The notes: generated by a model from the letters alone, not told the origin. Counted from the stretch's first letter, positions 25,207 to 34,527 are shown. The stretch is DNA of 64,000 bases from Streptomyces sp. NBC_01314 (GCF_041435215.1 NZ_CP108394.1:10664001-10728000), one strand, 5' to 3'. A program made the numbers and translations.

Positions 25207-25330
25207 CGGTGGAATCCCCCAGTTTTGGTCACGTACGGGTACGGCACGCACAAAGGTGACGTCTGCCCAGTGTGACGCGCGGGGTGTGCGCGGGGTTGTA
25301 CCGAATCCGTCCGTGTTACAGGCCCGATGC

Positions 25331-27073
25331 TCAATCGTCGGCTCCGCAAGAACTTCCGTGGTCCGGCAGCGTCCCGAACAGCAGGAAGTCGTCGACCTTC
25401 TCCTTCACGCACTTCGACGACCCGTACCCGGTGTGCCCCTTGCCCTTGTTGTCGAGGACGACCGCCGAGGAGCCGAGCCGCTTCGCCGTCTCCACGGTCC
25501 AGCGGTAGGGGGTGGCCGGGTCGCCCCGGGTGCCCACGAGCAGCATCTTCGGGGTGTCGACGTCCCGTACCTCCTCGCGGATGTAGTCGGTGCCCGCGGG
25601 GCGGCCGTAGCACATCAGCACCTGGGTGAGCCGGTACGGCCCGAACACGGGGGAGGCGTCCTCGTAGGCCGCGCGCAGGTCCTCCAGGTTGTCGGTGATC
25701 TTCCTGGCGGTGGGCCGGTCGGGGTCGTCGGCGCAGTTGATCGCCATGAGCGCGGCGGGAAGGTTGTCCAGCGGGACCTCCTCGGCGTCGACGAGTCCGG
25801 TGTGCGGAGTCGGCGTGCCGGACGCGCTGGGCGTGCTGGGCGCGGAAGGCTCGTGCGGGCGGGCCGGCGCCGGGGAGCGGTGCGGAACGAGCAGAGGTGA
25901 GCGGTGCGGAGCGAGCAGAGGGGAGCCGTACGGGACGGTCGGACGGGAGCGGTACGGGACGGTCGGCGGGGCGAAGCCGCCGCCCGTGAGTGCCATGACG
26001 CCCCGGGTGTCGCCGTCGTGGACGAGCATGTTGAGCGCCTGTGTGAGCAGGGGCCACATCTGTTCGCTGTAGAGGGCGTGACTGATGGCACCCACCAGGT
26101 CCTGGCCCGTGAAGTCCTGCCCGAAGTCCGAGGGCACGGGGTACTCGTCCAGCGAGTCGACCAGCGCGACGACCTGCTCACGGGCCGAGCGGGAGTCCTG
26201 CCCGAACGGACAGGTCAGCTCCTCGGTGCACGCGTCGAGGTAGTCCTCCAGCGCAATCTGCTGGCCCGCGGCACCCACCAGACCCTGCTCGGTCAGTGGT
26301 TCGGTGAGGGTGTCCACCCCGTCGAGGACCATCCGGCCGACCTTCCCGGGGAACTGCGCCGCGTAGACCGCGCCCAGCCGGCTCCCGTAGGAGAAGCCGA
26401 GGTAGTTGAGCCTCTTGTCACCGAGGGCGGCGCGCATCACGTCCAGGTCGCGGGAGGCGTTGAGGGTGCCTACGTACGGGAGCACGGGACCGGAGTTCTT
26501 CCCGCACGCGGTGGCGGCCCGCCGCAGCTGCTTGAGCGCGGCCTGCGGGTTGTTCGCGTCGTCCCCGTCGTCGGTCGCCTCCAGGGCCTCGTCGGTACCG
26601 TCGCCGCAGCTGACCGGGGAGGAGCGGCCCACGCCGCGCGGATCGAAGGAGACGAGGTCGTAGCCGTTGGTGAGATCCATGAAGTCCTCGCCGCTGTAGG
26701 CGAGTTCGGGGACTCCCGGACTGCCGGGGCCGCCGAAGTTCAGCAGCAGCGAGCCGCGCGGGTCCCCGGAGCCCCGGTAGCGGGCCACCGCCAGGTCGAG
26801 GGTGCCGGCCTTCGGCCGGGTGTAGTCGAGCGGCACGGTGACCTTGCCGCACCGCAGGTCCTTGGGTATCTCCGGGCCCTCGCACTTCGACCACTTGATC
26901 TTCTGCCGGTAGAAGCGGGTCAGGTCGGGCCGGTCGGCGTCCTGCTGCTTGTCGGCGCCGGCCACCGTGGCCGGCAGCCCGCCCGCCACCGTGGCCGGCA
27001 GCCCGGCCGCCAGCAGGGCCAGCACCGCGACCGCGGCTCCGGCGAGAGGGCGCCGTCTGTGCGTGGACCGCAT
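25331..27073 (-). CDS. Secreted tripeptidyl-aminopeptidase-type alpha/beta hydrolase
   Basis: The ATG at 27073 has GGAGG 8 nt upstream and gives 580 residues. A signal peptide is followed by a repeated LPATVAG. The peptidase (TAP/SlpD-like) shows the oxyanion block NFGGPGSPG, DPRGVGRSSPVSC, the nucleophile in LGFSYGSRLG, the acid in GTRGDPATPYRW and the histidine in NKGKGHTGYG. These enzymes remove tripeptides from secreted proteins. The odd part is a proline-rich low-complexity insert of about 60 residues between the cap region and C-terminal domain (residues about 370-430), built from short repeats such as PTVPYRSRPTVPYGS. Confidence 0.9.
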   Translation of the reverse strand: MRSTHRRRPLAGAAVAVLALLAAGLPATVAGGLPATVAGADKQQDADRPDLTRFYRQKIKWSKCEGPEIPKDLRCGKVTVPLDYTRPKAGTLDLAVARYRGSGDPRGSLLLNFGGPGSPGVPELAYSGEDFMDLTNGYDLVSFDPRGVGRSSPVSCGDGTDEALEATDDGDDANNPQAALKQLRRAATACGKNSGPVLPYVGTLNASRDLDVMRAALGDKRLNYLGFSYGSRLGAVYAAQFPGKVGRMVLDGVDTLTEPLTEQGLVGAAGQQIALEDYLDACTEELTCPFGQDSRSAREQVVALVDSLDEYPVPSDFGQDFTGQDLVGAISHALYSEQMWPLLTQALNMLVHDGDTRGVMALTGGGFAPPTVPYRSRPTVPYGSPLLAPHRSPLLVPHRSPAPARPHEPSAPSTPSASGTPTPHTGLVDAEEVPLDNLPAALMAINCADDPDRPTARKITDNLEDLRAAYEDASPVFGPYRLTQVLMCYGRPAGTDYIREEVRDVDTPKMLLVGTRGDPATPYRWTVETAKRLGSSAVVLDNKGKGHTGYGSSKCVKEKVDDFLLFGTLPDHGSSCGADD

Positions 27074-27402
27074 GCGTGCCTCCAGGGACGCCCGGCCAGG
27101 GCGGCCGGGGGACAACCCCCGGATCACCATAGGCGGCCCCTGGCGGCCACGCCCGCCAGCGTGCGGACCGGCCGAATGTGCCCTAATCTGCGCCGCGCCG
27201 ACGTCGCACGACGGCCGTGGCCGGGTCGCTCGTACGCGTGAACCGGGCGGTCCGACAGGCCCGTCGCCCGGCGATACCGGCTGTTTCCGGCGTAGCGGGT
27301 GTGGTCGGGCTTCGGGGAGGATGCTGCGGGGACACGGCCGACCACCGCGCCCGAGACCGCACGGCGGCCGGGCACCCGCCACCGCAGCGAAGGAGCGCGC
27401 AG

Positions 27403-28251
27403 ATGGCCTCTGAGGGGCATCAGGACCTCGTTGTCACCCGGGCCACGCTCGACGACTGGGCGGTGGTCGCCCGATGGGCGGGGGAGGAGGGCTGGAACCC
27501 GGGACTCTCGGACCCGGTGTGCTTCTTCGAGCAGGACCCCGAGGGCTTCTTCATCGGCCGGCTCGACGGGGAACCGGTCTCGTCCGTCTCCGTCGTCAAC
27601 TACGGCGACGACTACGCCTTCCTCGGCTTCTACCTGGTCCGCCCGGACCTGCGCGGCCAGGGCCACGGCCTCACCACCTGGAAGACCGCACTCGCCCACG
27701 CCGGCGACCGCACGGTCGGCCTCGACGGTGTGGTCGCGCAGCAGGACAACTACCGCCAGTCCGGTTTCGAGCCCGCCCACCGCACCTTCCGGTACTCCGG
27801 TGTGGTGCCCGAGGCGACCGTGCCCGACGGTGTCCGGCGCGTCGGGGACCCCGCGTCCCTCGCGGCGTACGACAACACCTGCCACCCGGCCGACCGCCCC
27901 CGCTTCCTGGAGCACTGGCTGACCGCCGACGGACACCGGGCCCTCGCGCGAGTCGTCGACGGGCGGCTCACCGGCTACGGCGTCATCCGCCCCGGCCGGG
28001 ACGCCCTGCGGATCGGTCCCCTGTTCGCCGACACCGCCGCCGACGCCCGCGCGCTCCTCGCCGGACTGGCCGCCGAGGCCGCGGGCCGCGAGCTGGCCAT
28101 CGACGTTCCGGAGCCGAACGCGGCCGCCGTGGCGCTGGCCGAGGAGTACGGGCTGACGCCGTCCTTCGAGACCGCCCGCATGTACACCGGCCCGATCCGG
28201 CCGCACGCGGCGGAGCGCGTCTTCGGGGTCACGACTCTGGAGCTCGGCTAG
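27403..28251 (+). CDS. GNAT acetyltransferase with C-terminal Acetyltransf_18-type domain
   Basis: From ATG 27403 (GAAGGAG 8 nt upstream) 282 residues. The N-terminal GNAT half has the acetyl-CoA binding loop as LVRPDLRGQGHGLTTWKTA. The second half (about 145-282) matches the YitH/HolE-like C-terminal GNAT domain (GYGVIRPGRDALRIGPLFADT, VPEPNAAAVALAEEYGL). The acceptor is unknown. Its last 23 bp overlap the 3' end of the acyltransferase gene on the opposite strand. Confidence 0.88.
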   Translation: MASEGHQDLVVTRATLDDWAVVARWAGEEGWNPGLSDPVCFFEQDPEGFFIGRLDGEPVSSVSVVNYGDDYAFLGFYLVRPDLRGQGHGLTTWKTALAHAGDRTVGLDGVVAQQDNYRQSGFEPAHRTFRYSGVVPEATVPDGVRRVGDPASLAAYDNTCHPADRPRFLEHWLTADGHRALARVVDGRLTGYGVIRPGRDALRIGPLFADTAADARALLAGLAAEAAGRELAIDVPEPNAAAVALAEEYGLTPSFETARMYTGPIRPHAAERVFGVTTLELG

Positions 28252-29419
28252 GGGACGGGGCGGCGTCGCCCGTCCCGGCCGCGGGAGAGGGGTCCGCCGT
28301 CCTGTCCGGGGGCGTGGCGTCCTTCGTCCTGGCCGGCGAGGCGGCGTCGCCCTTCTTGAACGCCCACTCCATGCGTGGTTCGACGACACAGCGGAGTGCG
28401 CCCCGTACGGGCGCGGTGCACAGCAGAGTGATACCGCCGACCGCCATGGCCGTGACCGTGAGCTGCCCGAGCGGGGTGTGCAGCCACTCCACGGCGTACC
28501 AGTCCCGGAAGCGCGCCCACTTGATCACGAAGCCGTGCAGCAGATAGCCGTACATCGTGCCCGCGCCCAGCGCCGTGAACCACAGCTGCCGGCGCGGCAC
28601 CCAGGCCAGGAAGCAGGCCGTCAGCAGCACCGCCAGACAGAACAGGGCGGGCGTGGTCAGCAGCCCCACCCAGCGGGACACGCCCTGGCCGGTGACGCTT
28701 CCCCGGTGGTAGAACCAGCCCGCGTCGAACCACGGCGCCACCCGGTACGCCGCCAGGAACGCCCCCAGGCCGACCGGGAGCAGGAACAGCCGTACCCGGC
28801 GGGTGCGCAGCCGCTCGAAGTGCTCGGGCCGCAGGGTCAGGCCCAGCACGAAGAACGGCAGGAAGCCCAGCACGCGCTGGATGGAGACGTCGCCGCCGAG
28901 ATCCGGTGAGACCGCCGCCAGCATCGCCAGACCCAGCGCGACGGGCAGCGGGTGGCGCAGCATCAGCCACAGGGGCGTGGTCAGCCGCCAGACGAAGAGC
29001 GCGACCAGGAACCACATCACGTACCAGGGATCCAGCAGGCTCAGCGGATAGCCCGGGTCGTCCTGTGCCCACCGGTAGAACAGCGTGTACGCCGTCTCGA
29101 ACACGACGTACGGCAGGACCACCCCCGTCATCAGCCGCTTCAGCCGGCCGGGCGCCATGTCGAAGCTCCGCGAGAAGTACCCGGAGATCAGGGCGAAGGC
29201 CGGCATGTGGAACGCGTAGACGGTCAGATACGCGGCCGTCGCGGTCCGGCTGCCGTAGGTCAGTGGTTCCCACGCGTGCCCGCAGGCCACCAGGACGATG
29301 GTGAGGTACTTCGCGTTGTCGAAGTAGGGGTCCCGCGAGGCACGCTTCGCCCGTGGCTTCTCCTGGTCGGACTGGGCCGGGGGGCCGGGGCGGGTGTGCT
29401 GCACCACGTCTTCGGGCAT
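28229..29419 (-). CDS. Membrane acyltransferase, family 3
   Basis: A 396-residue integral membrane protein of the acyltransferase-3 family, with an N-terminal FDNAKYLTIVLVACGHAWEP helix carrying the conserved histidine. About ten hydrophobic helices follow, for example YVMWFLVALFVWRLTTPLWL and TTPALFCLAVLLTACFLAWV. The C-terminal tail is a disordered Ala/Pro/Asp repeat (SPARTKDATPPDRTADPSPA). Members O-acetylate sugars, cell-wall polymers or lipids at the membrane. It closely resembles fucose 4-O-acetylase-like proteins of Streptomyces. It is convergent with the GNAT gene and has no partner glycosyltransferase nearby. Confidence 0.88.
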   Translation of the reverse strand: MPEDVVQHTRPGPPAQSDQEKPRAKRASRDPYFDNAKYLTIVLVACGHAWEPLTYGSRTATAAYLTVYAFHMPAFALISGYFSRSFDMAPGRLKRLMTGVVLPYVVFETAYTLFYRWAQDDPGYPLSLLDPWYVMWFLVALFVWRLTTPLWLMLRHPLPVALGLAMLAAVSPDLGGDVSIQRVLGFLPFFVLGLTLRPEHFERLRTRRVRLFLLPVGLGAFLAAYRVAPWFDAGWFYHRGSVTGQGVSRWVGLLTTPALFCLAVLLTACFLAWVPRRQLWFTALGAGTMYGYLLHGFVIKWARFRDWYAVEWLHTPLGQLTVTAMAVGGITLLCTAPVRGALRCVVEPRMEWAFKKGDAASPARTKDATPPDRTADPSPAAGTGDAAPSPSRAPES

Positions 29420-29946
29420 CGGTCAAAGGTCTCCGGACAACGACGACGGAACCCGGACCGCCTGCCCCGTCACGCCCGTCTCAGTCATCGTCGGCGACAG
29501 CGCCGGACGGTTTTGGCGTGGAACCGCCGGTGCAGGGCCCGTACCTGCCCGACCAGCTCCGGCACCGGCCCCTCGACCGTGACCCCGGGCGCGATGTCCC
29601 GCGCGGGCAGCGTCCGCACCGGTGCCGTGTCCCTCCAACTCGCTTAGTCAGAGGCCGAGTTGCTCGAAGGAGGCGACGTACACGATACGGCCGAGGCCGT
29701 CCGGGCCTGGGCGGCCGCGCACCTCGGGCAGTGCGAGCCCGAGGTGTACGCGGTCGCCGCCGCGCGCTCCTCGGGAGAGAGCCGGGCGGGCGTGTCCGAA
29801 TCCCGGGCCCTTGCGCGAGCTACACCCGTACGGCCCCGCCGGGCGGCCCGGTGCGCGGCGCGGGCACAGGGTCGGTTTCGCTCCCGATGCGAAGAAGCGG
29901 GCGAATTCCGTTGCCAGGGCGAACGACTGATGATGGAGTGAGCGGT
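29420..29946. other. 527-bp region without a confident gene; two cryptic coding-like stretches
   Basis: No intact gene can be supported. On the minus strand, a 44-codon frame with almost complete GC at third positions starts at a GTG near 29614, begins VRTLPARDIAPGVTVEGPVP and ends RRCRRR about 29483. On the plus strand, from a TTG at 29660, a frame reads LLEGGDVHDTAEAVRAWAAA and then loses coding character after about 50 codons. Either could be a small gene or a decayed fragment. I do not recognise them. Confidence 0.3.
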
Positions 29947-30741
29947 ATGGATCACGCTGCTGTGCTGGCACTGTTCGACCGGGACATGAGGGAGGGCGCT
30001 CGCCCCGACGGGCCCGGAGCCCGGATCGAGCGCGTGGGCCGGGTGGTGCGCCAGGTCGGTTTCGAGAACGGCTGGAGCGGCGTCGTCTGGTCCGATCTGG
30101 ACGAGGCGGGCGTCGACGCGGCGATCACCGAGCAGATCCGGTACTACTCCGGCCTCGGGCGCGACTTCGAGTGGAAGCTGTACGGCCACGATCTCCCGGT
30201 CGACCTGGGGCAACGCCTGCGCGACGCCGGATTCACGGCCGCTCCGGAGGAAACGCTGATGGTCGCGGAGGTCGCCGACCTGACGCTCGATGTCGAGCCG
30301 CCCGAGGGCGTACGAATCCTGCCGGTCACCGACCGTGAGGGCGTGGAGCTCGTGGCAGCCGTCCACGAGAAGGCCTTCGGCAGGGACAGCACCCGCATGC
30401 GCCACCAGCTCCTGGCCCACGTCACCGCGGACCCCGACACGGTGATGGCCGTGGTGGCCCTCGCCGGAGACGAACCGGTGAGTGCCGCCCGGATGGAACT
30501 CCTCCCCAACACGCGCTTCGCCGGCCTGTGGGGCGGCGGCACCGTCGAGGGCTGGCGGGGCCGCGGTATCTACCGGGCCCTCGTCGCCCATCGCGCCCGC
30601 GTCGCAGCCGAACGCGGCTTCCGCTACGTCCAGGTCGACGCGCTGGCCGGCAGCCGCCCGGTCCTGGCCCGCCTGGGCTTCGAGCCGCTCACGACGACCA
30701 CGCCGTACGAGTACGCGGTGGGGAGCACGGCGACCCCCTGA
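29947..30741 (+). CDS. GNAT acetyltransferase (264 aa)
   Basis: From ATG 29947 with GGAG 8 nt upstream. The N-terminal half (residues 1-110) is a degenerate GNAT-like domain. The second half holds the active fold, with the acetyl-CoA loop in TVEGWRGRGIYRALVAHRARVA and the closing FRYVQVDALAGSRPVLARLGFE block. The acceptor is unknown. It is one of five GNAT genes in this window and shows no operon partner. The next gene converges on it with a 30-bp gap. Confidence 0.87.
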   Translation: MDHAAVLALFDRDMREGARPDGPGARIERVGRVVRQVGFENGWSGVVWSDLDEAGVDAAITEQIRYYSGLGRDFEWKLYGHDLPVDLGQRLRDAGFTAAPEETLMVAEVADLTLDVEPPEGVRILPVTDREGVELVAAVHEKAFGRDSTRMRHQLLAHVTADPDTVMAVVALAGDEPVSAARMELLPNTRFAGLWGGGTVEGWRGRGIYRALVAHRARVAAERGFRYVQVDALAGSRPVLARLGFEPLTTTTPYEYAVGSTATP

Positions 30742-30771
30742 CCGGCCGGGCGGTGGGCCGCGCCGGGAGTG

Positions 30772-31656
30772 TCACAGGTCGAGTTGATACTCGACGGCCG
30801 TGTGCGTGGGCCGGTAACCGAGCGCGTCGTTGACCTGGCGCATCGGGATGTTGTTCTCGGCGGTGTCGGTGAGCAGGGCCAGGTCCGGAGCCAGGCTGTG
30901 GGCGTGGAGGACGGCCTTCGCCTTCATCCAGAGCCCCAGTCCGTGACCCCGGTGTTCGGGCAGTACCGCCGTGCCGTAGTGCTGCCCGTCGCCCTTGCCG
31001 TCTCTCTCACCCGGCAGGACGAGCTCCGAGAAGCCGACGAGGGTGCCGCTCGACGTGTGCACGGCTGCCACCGTGTAGAGCGAGTCGCCGCGCTGCGCGA
31101 TCGCCTCGGCGGCGGCCACGACCCGCTCGACGTCCCAGATCACGGTCCCGTAGTCGGTGTCGCCCATCGGCATGTCGTCCATCGCCCGGCGCGACGCGGC
31201 GTGGTTCCGCGCGAGTCCGGCCGGTACGACGCCCGTCCAATCGGTCAAGTGGTAGCCGGGACGGGGCTGTTCGAGGATCCGGGTGAAGTGGTCCGGGTCG
31301 ATTCCGGCGAGTTCGAGCCGGGCGTACGTCAACGTCAGCACCCCGCGGAAGCCGCGTGCCGCGAGGAACACGCCGCCGGGGGAGCCGTCTTCGGCCTGCG
31401 CGACGACCGCGCGGCGCCGCTCGGCGCGTGCCGAGCCGACCGCCGCGTCGAGCAGTGCGGTCCCGACGCCCTGCCGCCGCTCGGCCGGGTGCACGGCGAT
31501 GTCCAGCTCGGCCAGATGCGTCTGCCCCTCCTTGGTGAACAGCCGCAGGAAGGCGGAACCGAGGGGGATGCCGTCAGCCCCGGACGCCAGCCAGGCCAGA
31601 CGGTGGCTCGACGGGGTGGCGGCGGGGTCGATGAGCGGGGTGACGCGCGAGGGCAA
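30772..31656 (-). CDS. Tandem-GNAT acetyltransferase (294 aa)
   Basis: The start is a TTG at 31656 with GGAG at 5 nt; no ATG fits the N-terminal homology (PSRVTPLIDPAATPSSHRLA). Two GNAT domains lie in tandem: the first has IAVHPAERRQGVGTALLDAA, the second has TAVLPEHRGHGLGLWMKAKA and the terminal ENNIPMRQVNDALGYRP. Tandem GNATs such as Mycothiol synthase MshD share this layout, but residues specific to MshD are not evident, so the substrate is open. Confidence 0.88.
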   Translation of the reverse strand: MPSRVTPLIDPAATPSSHRLAWLASGADGIPLGSAFLRLFTKEGQTHLAELDIAVHPAERRQGVGTALLDAAVGSARAERRRAVVAQAEDGSPGGVFLAARGFRGVLTLTYARLELAGIDPDHFTRILEQPRPGYHLTDWTGVVPAGLARNHAASRRAMDDMPMGDTDYGTVIWDVERVVAAAEAIAQRGDSLYTVAAVHTSSGTLVGFSELVLPGERDGKGDGQHYGTAVLPEHRGHGLGLWMKAKAVLHAHSLAPDLALLTDTAENNIPMRQVNDALGYRPTHTAVEYQLDL

Positions 31657-31857
31657 GGGGGCTCCGGGGCTGGTCGGCGGGCAAATGGCGAGGCCCGGCG
31701 ACGCTAGCCGCCGGGTGCGACGACCCGCAACGGAATTCCGGGCGCGCCCGACGGCTGTCGTCAGGCCGGGCGGGCGCGACCACCGGCTTTCACACCGGCT
31801 CGAAACCCTTCGCCGTTATTTCGCGCGCATGACCGCCGACCGTCACCCCGTGAACCC

Positions 31858-32121
31858 TCAGCGCCGTGCCTTCGTGCGGTCCAGTGCCGCGATACCCAGT
31901 GCCGCCAGTGCGATCTGGATGAGCCACTCGGCCCAGTCGAGGCCGTCGGTGTCGGCCACACCGACCCCCGAGGCGATCGCTGTGCCGATCAGTGCGGCGA
32001 TGATGCCGACGAGGATCGTCAGCAGGATGCCGATGCGCTGCCGGCCCGGCACGACGAGCCGACCGATCACGCCGATGACAATGCCGATGATGATGGCACT
32101 GATGATGCCGTCGATCTCCAT
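31858..32121 (-). CDS. GlsB/YeaQ/YmgE-family small membrane protein
   Basis: An 87-residue hydrophobic protein starting MEIDGIISAIIIGIVIGVIG, with glycine-rich helices (ILLTILVGIIAALIGTAIAS) and the family's RLVVPGRQ turn. It matches the so-called transglycosylase-associated protein family, stress-linked small membrane proteins of unknown mechanism. The ATG at 32121 is chosen because the membrane segment starts right there. The 200 bp on its 3' side up to 31657 hold no gene. The 187 bp on its 5' side hold its promoter and the end of the next gene. Confidence 0.85.
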   Translation of the reverse strand: MEIDGIISAIIIGIVIGVIGRLVVPGRQRIGILLTILVGIIAALIGTAIASGVGVADTDGLDWAEWLIQIALAALGIAALDRTKARR

Positions 32122-32308
32122 CTGATCTTCGCCCCTGTTCGTCGGGTCCCCGCAACCGTGCGAGTGCCCTTCGAACGCGAGTGCAGTCCGCCCCGAGTTC
32201 ACGTTCTGCACGAGCCCGTCACCCATCCCGTGCCGGCCCGCACCTCCGTCGACCTGCCGCCGGGACCCCGGCCCGCCCGCCGGTGAGGAGTATCTGGGCC
32301 CGATCCGT

Positions 32309-33529
32309 CTAGCCCGCCACTTCCACGGAGGCGAGACCCGGGTGCGCGGCGCACCGCAGAGCCCTTCGGATCGCCGACGCCGGGTCGCCCTCGTGATACG
32401 GCCGCTCGGACGCCTCGATGCCGTCGAGGAACTCCTGGTAGCGCACGGCGTACGTGAGGTGCGCCAGCGGTTCGGCCAGGGCGAGTGCGCGGGCGGGATC
32501 GCTCGTCGGGGCGTGCGCCTTCCAGGCGTCGGCCCAGGCACGGACGGCCGTGGGGCGTACCGCCTCGGGGAGGAAGTCGTACAGGCGCAGACAGTCCAGT
32601 ACGGGGTTGCCCCAGTGGGAGTCGGCGAAGTCCACGACGACGGGTGGCCGGCCGTCGCTGCGCCAGTTGCCCGGATGGAAGTCGGCGTGGACGAGCGTGT
32701 CGGGGAGCCCGCACTCGGCGAGTCGATCCCAGCGGAACGTCAACTCCCGTGCGCCGGACCGCTCCTCGTCGGTGATGTCCAACGCGACTCGCCCGTCGAG
32801 CAGTTCGCGCACCAGCCCGCCGAGGACCCGGTCCCGCCGGTCCCGGAGTCCCGGCGGTCGTCGGCCGGTCAGCGCGGCCTGGGCGGCGACGAACCGGCGT
32901 ACCCCGGATTCGACCGTGGCGGTGTCGGCCGCCCAGCAGTCCTCGCCGGGGATGTGCTCCATCAGCACACGGCGCTCGCCGGCGGCGAGCACCGTCGGCA
33001 CGAGTCCCGTGTCCACCCGGCCGTACGCGGCGATGACCGCGGCCTCGTCGGAGGCGAAGCCCGGGGTCGCCTTGAGCCAGACGGGCCCCTGCCCGGTGGG
33101 CAGCCGGAAGAGTCCCGCCAGGTTCCACGTCCGCCGCTGCTCGACCGGTCCCGTCACCGGCCGTCCCAGTGCGGCCAGCGTCCGCGAGGCCCAGTCCAGC
33201 AGTTCCCGCAACCCGTCGGCCCGCGCCCACGGTGATCGCAGAGCGTCGTCCGTGCGCAACAGCCCCTGGTCCACGGGATGTTGTTCGAGGGCGCCGTCCC
33301 GGGGCCGCTCCAATGCCTCCACGTGGTACGTCACATGCCCGTCGCGCCCGCTCTCACCCCCGTCCGCCTCCAGCAGACGCAGCACGAACACGGGCACCCC
33401 GAGTGCGTGCTCCAACCGCGCCACCACGGGCTCGACCTCGGCCCACCACGGAACGTCGACGGGGAACGGACCGGTGACACCGAGGAAGTCCGCACCCGAT
33501 GTCACCCACGCGCTGAAGGTTCGACTCAC
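32309..33529 (-). CDS. Aminoglycoside-phosphotransferase-fold kinase (406 aa)
   Basis: GTG 33529 (VSRTFSAWVTSGADFLG) is chosen as start; the frame is open upstream but reads into the ArsR promoter region. An N-terminal NUDIX-like or accessory portion of about 120 residues precedes the kinase lobe. The catalytic loop is LVHADFHPGNWR and the metal motif is VVVDFADSHWG, both complete. An ATP-binding lysine lies in PVWLKATPG and the hinge in VLMEHIPGEDCWA. The substrate is unknown. It is divergent from the ArsR-type gene. Confidence 0.85.
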   Translation of the reverse strand: MSRTFSAWVTSGADFLGVTGPFPVDVPWWAEVEPVVARLEHALGVPVFVLRLLEADGGESGRDGHVTYHVEALERPRDGALEQHPVDQGLLRTDDALRSPWARADGLRELLDWASRTLAALGRPVTGPVEQRRTWNLAGLFRLPTGQGPVWLKATPGFASDEAAVIAAYGRVDTGLVPTVLAAGERRVLMEHIPGEDCWAADTATVESGVRRFVAAQAALTGRRPPGLRDRRDRVLGGLVRELLDGRVALDITDEERSGARELTFRWDRLAECGLPDTLVHADFHPGNWRSDGRPPVVVDFADSHWGNPVLDCLRLYDFLPEAVRPTAVRAWADAWKAHAPTSDPARALALAEPLAHLTYAVRYQEFLDGIEASERPYHEGDPASAIRRALRCAAHPGLASVEVAG

Positions 33530-33682
33530 GGCGACAGTCTGAGGGCTGTGGCGGAAGGGCGGCCAACGAATATCGCCCGCGGCCGTCCCTGGTCGTCCCT
33601 GGTCGCCCGGGATGTCGCCTGCGATCGCCCGGGGCTGACCGCCCCCAATGCTCACCCGCCGTCGGTGTGAACCCGCCGACGG

Positions 33683-33710
33683 TTGACATGCAGGTGATTG
33701 CCTGCATAAC
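33683..33710 (+). promoter_or_regulatory. ArsR-SRPBCC promoter with overlapping operator
   Basis: TTGACA (33683-33688) and CATAAC (33705-33710) are separated by 16 bp. The perfect inverted repeat ATGCAGG-TGATTG-CCTGCAT (33688-33707) fills the spacer and touches both hexamers. This is the classical position for autorepression by an ArsR-type protein, which would block RNA polymerase. Confidence 0.75.
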
Positions 33711-33741
33711 GTCGAGTGTGCGATCAGAGAGAGACCCGGGA

Positions 33742-34527
33742 ATGGACAAGGTCTTCAAGGCGCTGGCCGACGAGACCCGCAGGAGGCTGCTGGACCGGCT
33801 GCACGAGCACAACGGGCAGACGTTGGGCGAGCTGTGCGAGCGGATCGACATGGCCCGGCAGTCCGTGACGCAGCACCTCACCGTCCTGGAGGCCGCCAAC
33901 CTGGTCAGCACGGTGCGGCGTGGGCGGGAAAAGCTGCACTACCTCAATCCGGTCCCGCTCCACGAGATGCAGGAGCGGTGGACCGGCAAGTTCGAGCGCC
34001 CGCGGCTGAGGGCGCTCGGTGCCGTGAAACGACGAGCCGAGGACGCCATGACCGACAAACCCACCTTCGTGTACGTCACCTATGTCGCGAGCACACCCGA
34101 GAAGGTCTGGGAGGCGCTCACCAGCGCCGACCTGACCGCCGACTACTGGGGGCACCGGAACGAGTCGGACTGGAGGCAGGGCTCGCGCTGGGCGCATGTC
34201 CGCACCGACGGTTCCGGGGTCGAGGACGTCGTCGGCACGGTCGTGGTGAGCGAGCCGCCGACCCGTCTGGTCACCACCTGGGCCGCCCCCGAGAACGAGG
34301 GCAGGGAGGACACGTACTCGCGGGTCACCTTCGCCATCGAGCCGCACGGTGACATCGTGCGCCTCACCGTGACCCATGAGGACCTGGAGGGCGAGGGCGC
34401 GCTCGCCGAGGTGTCCTTCGGCTGGCCCGCGGTGCTGTCCAACCTCAAGTCGCTGCTGGAGACCGGCCGGACGCTGCCGCAGGAGCCGTGGGAGGTACCG
34501 CGTCCAGGTGACGGCCGGCCCGCCTGA
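33742..34527 (+). CDS. ArsR-type repressor fused to SRPBCC (AHSA1) domain
   Basis: From ATG 33742, 261 residues. Residues 1-100 form a winged helix of the ArsR type (KVFKALADETRRRLLDRLHE, RQSVTQHLTVLEAANLV). No metal-binding ELCVCD cysteines are present. Residues about 110-255 are an SRPBCC/AHSA1 lipid- or small-ligand-binding domain (VASTPEKVWEALTSADLTA, RLTVTHEDLEGEG). Such fusions are ligand-responsive one-gene regulators. The operator just upstream suggests autoregulation. No obvious target gene is co-transcribed; the SPW gene is on the other strand. Confidence 0.9.
   Translation: MDKVFKALADETRRRLLDRLHEHNGQTLGELCERIDMARQSVTQHLTVLEAANLVSTVRRGREKLHYLNPVPLHEMQERWTGKFERPRLRALGAVKRRAEDAMTDKPTFVYVTYVASTPEKVWEALTSADLTADYWGHRNESDWRQGSRWAHVRTDGSGVEDVVGTVVVSEPPTRLVTTWAAPENEGREDTYSRVTFAIEPHGDIVRLTVTHEDLEGEGALAEVSFGWPAVLSNLKSLLETGRTLPQEPWEVPRPGDGRPA

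Noticed and set aside
18097..33529. Two aminoglycoside-resistance genes
   Set aside because: Both proteins have only the generic APH fold and unusual N-terminal regions; nothing ties them to drug modification, so they are described as fold-level kinases.
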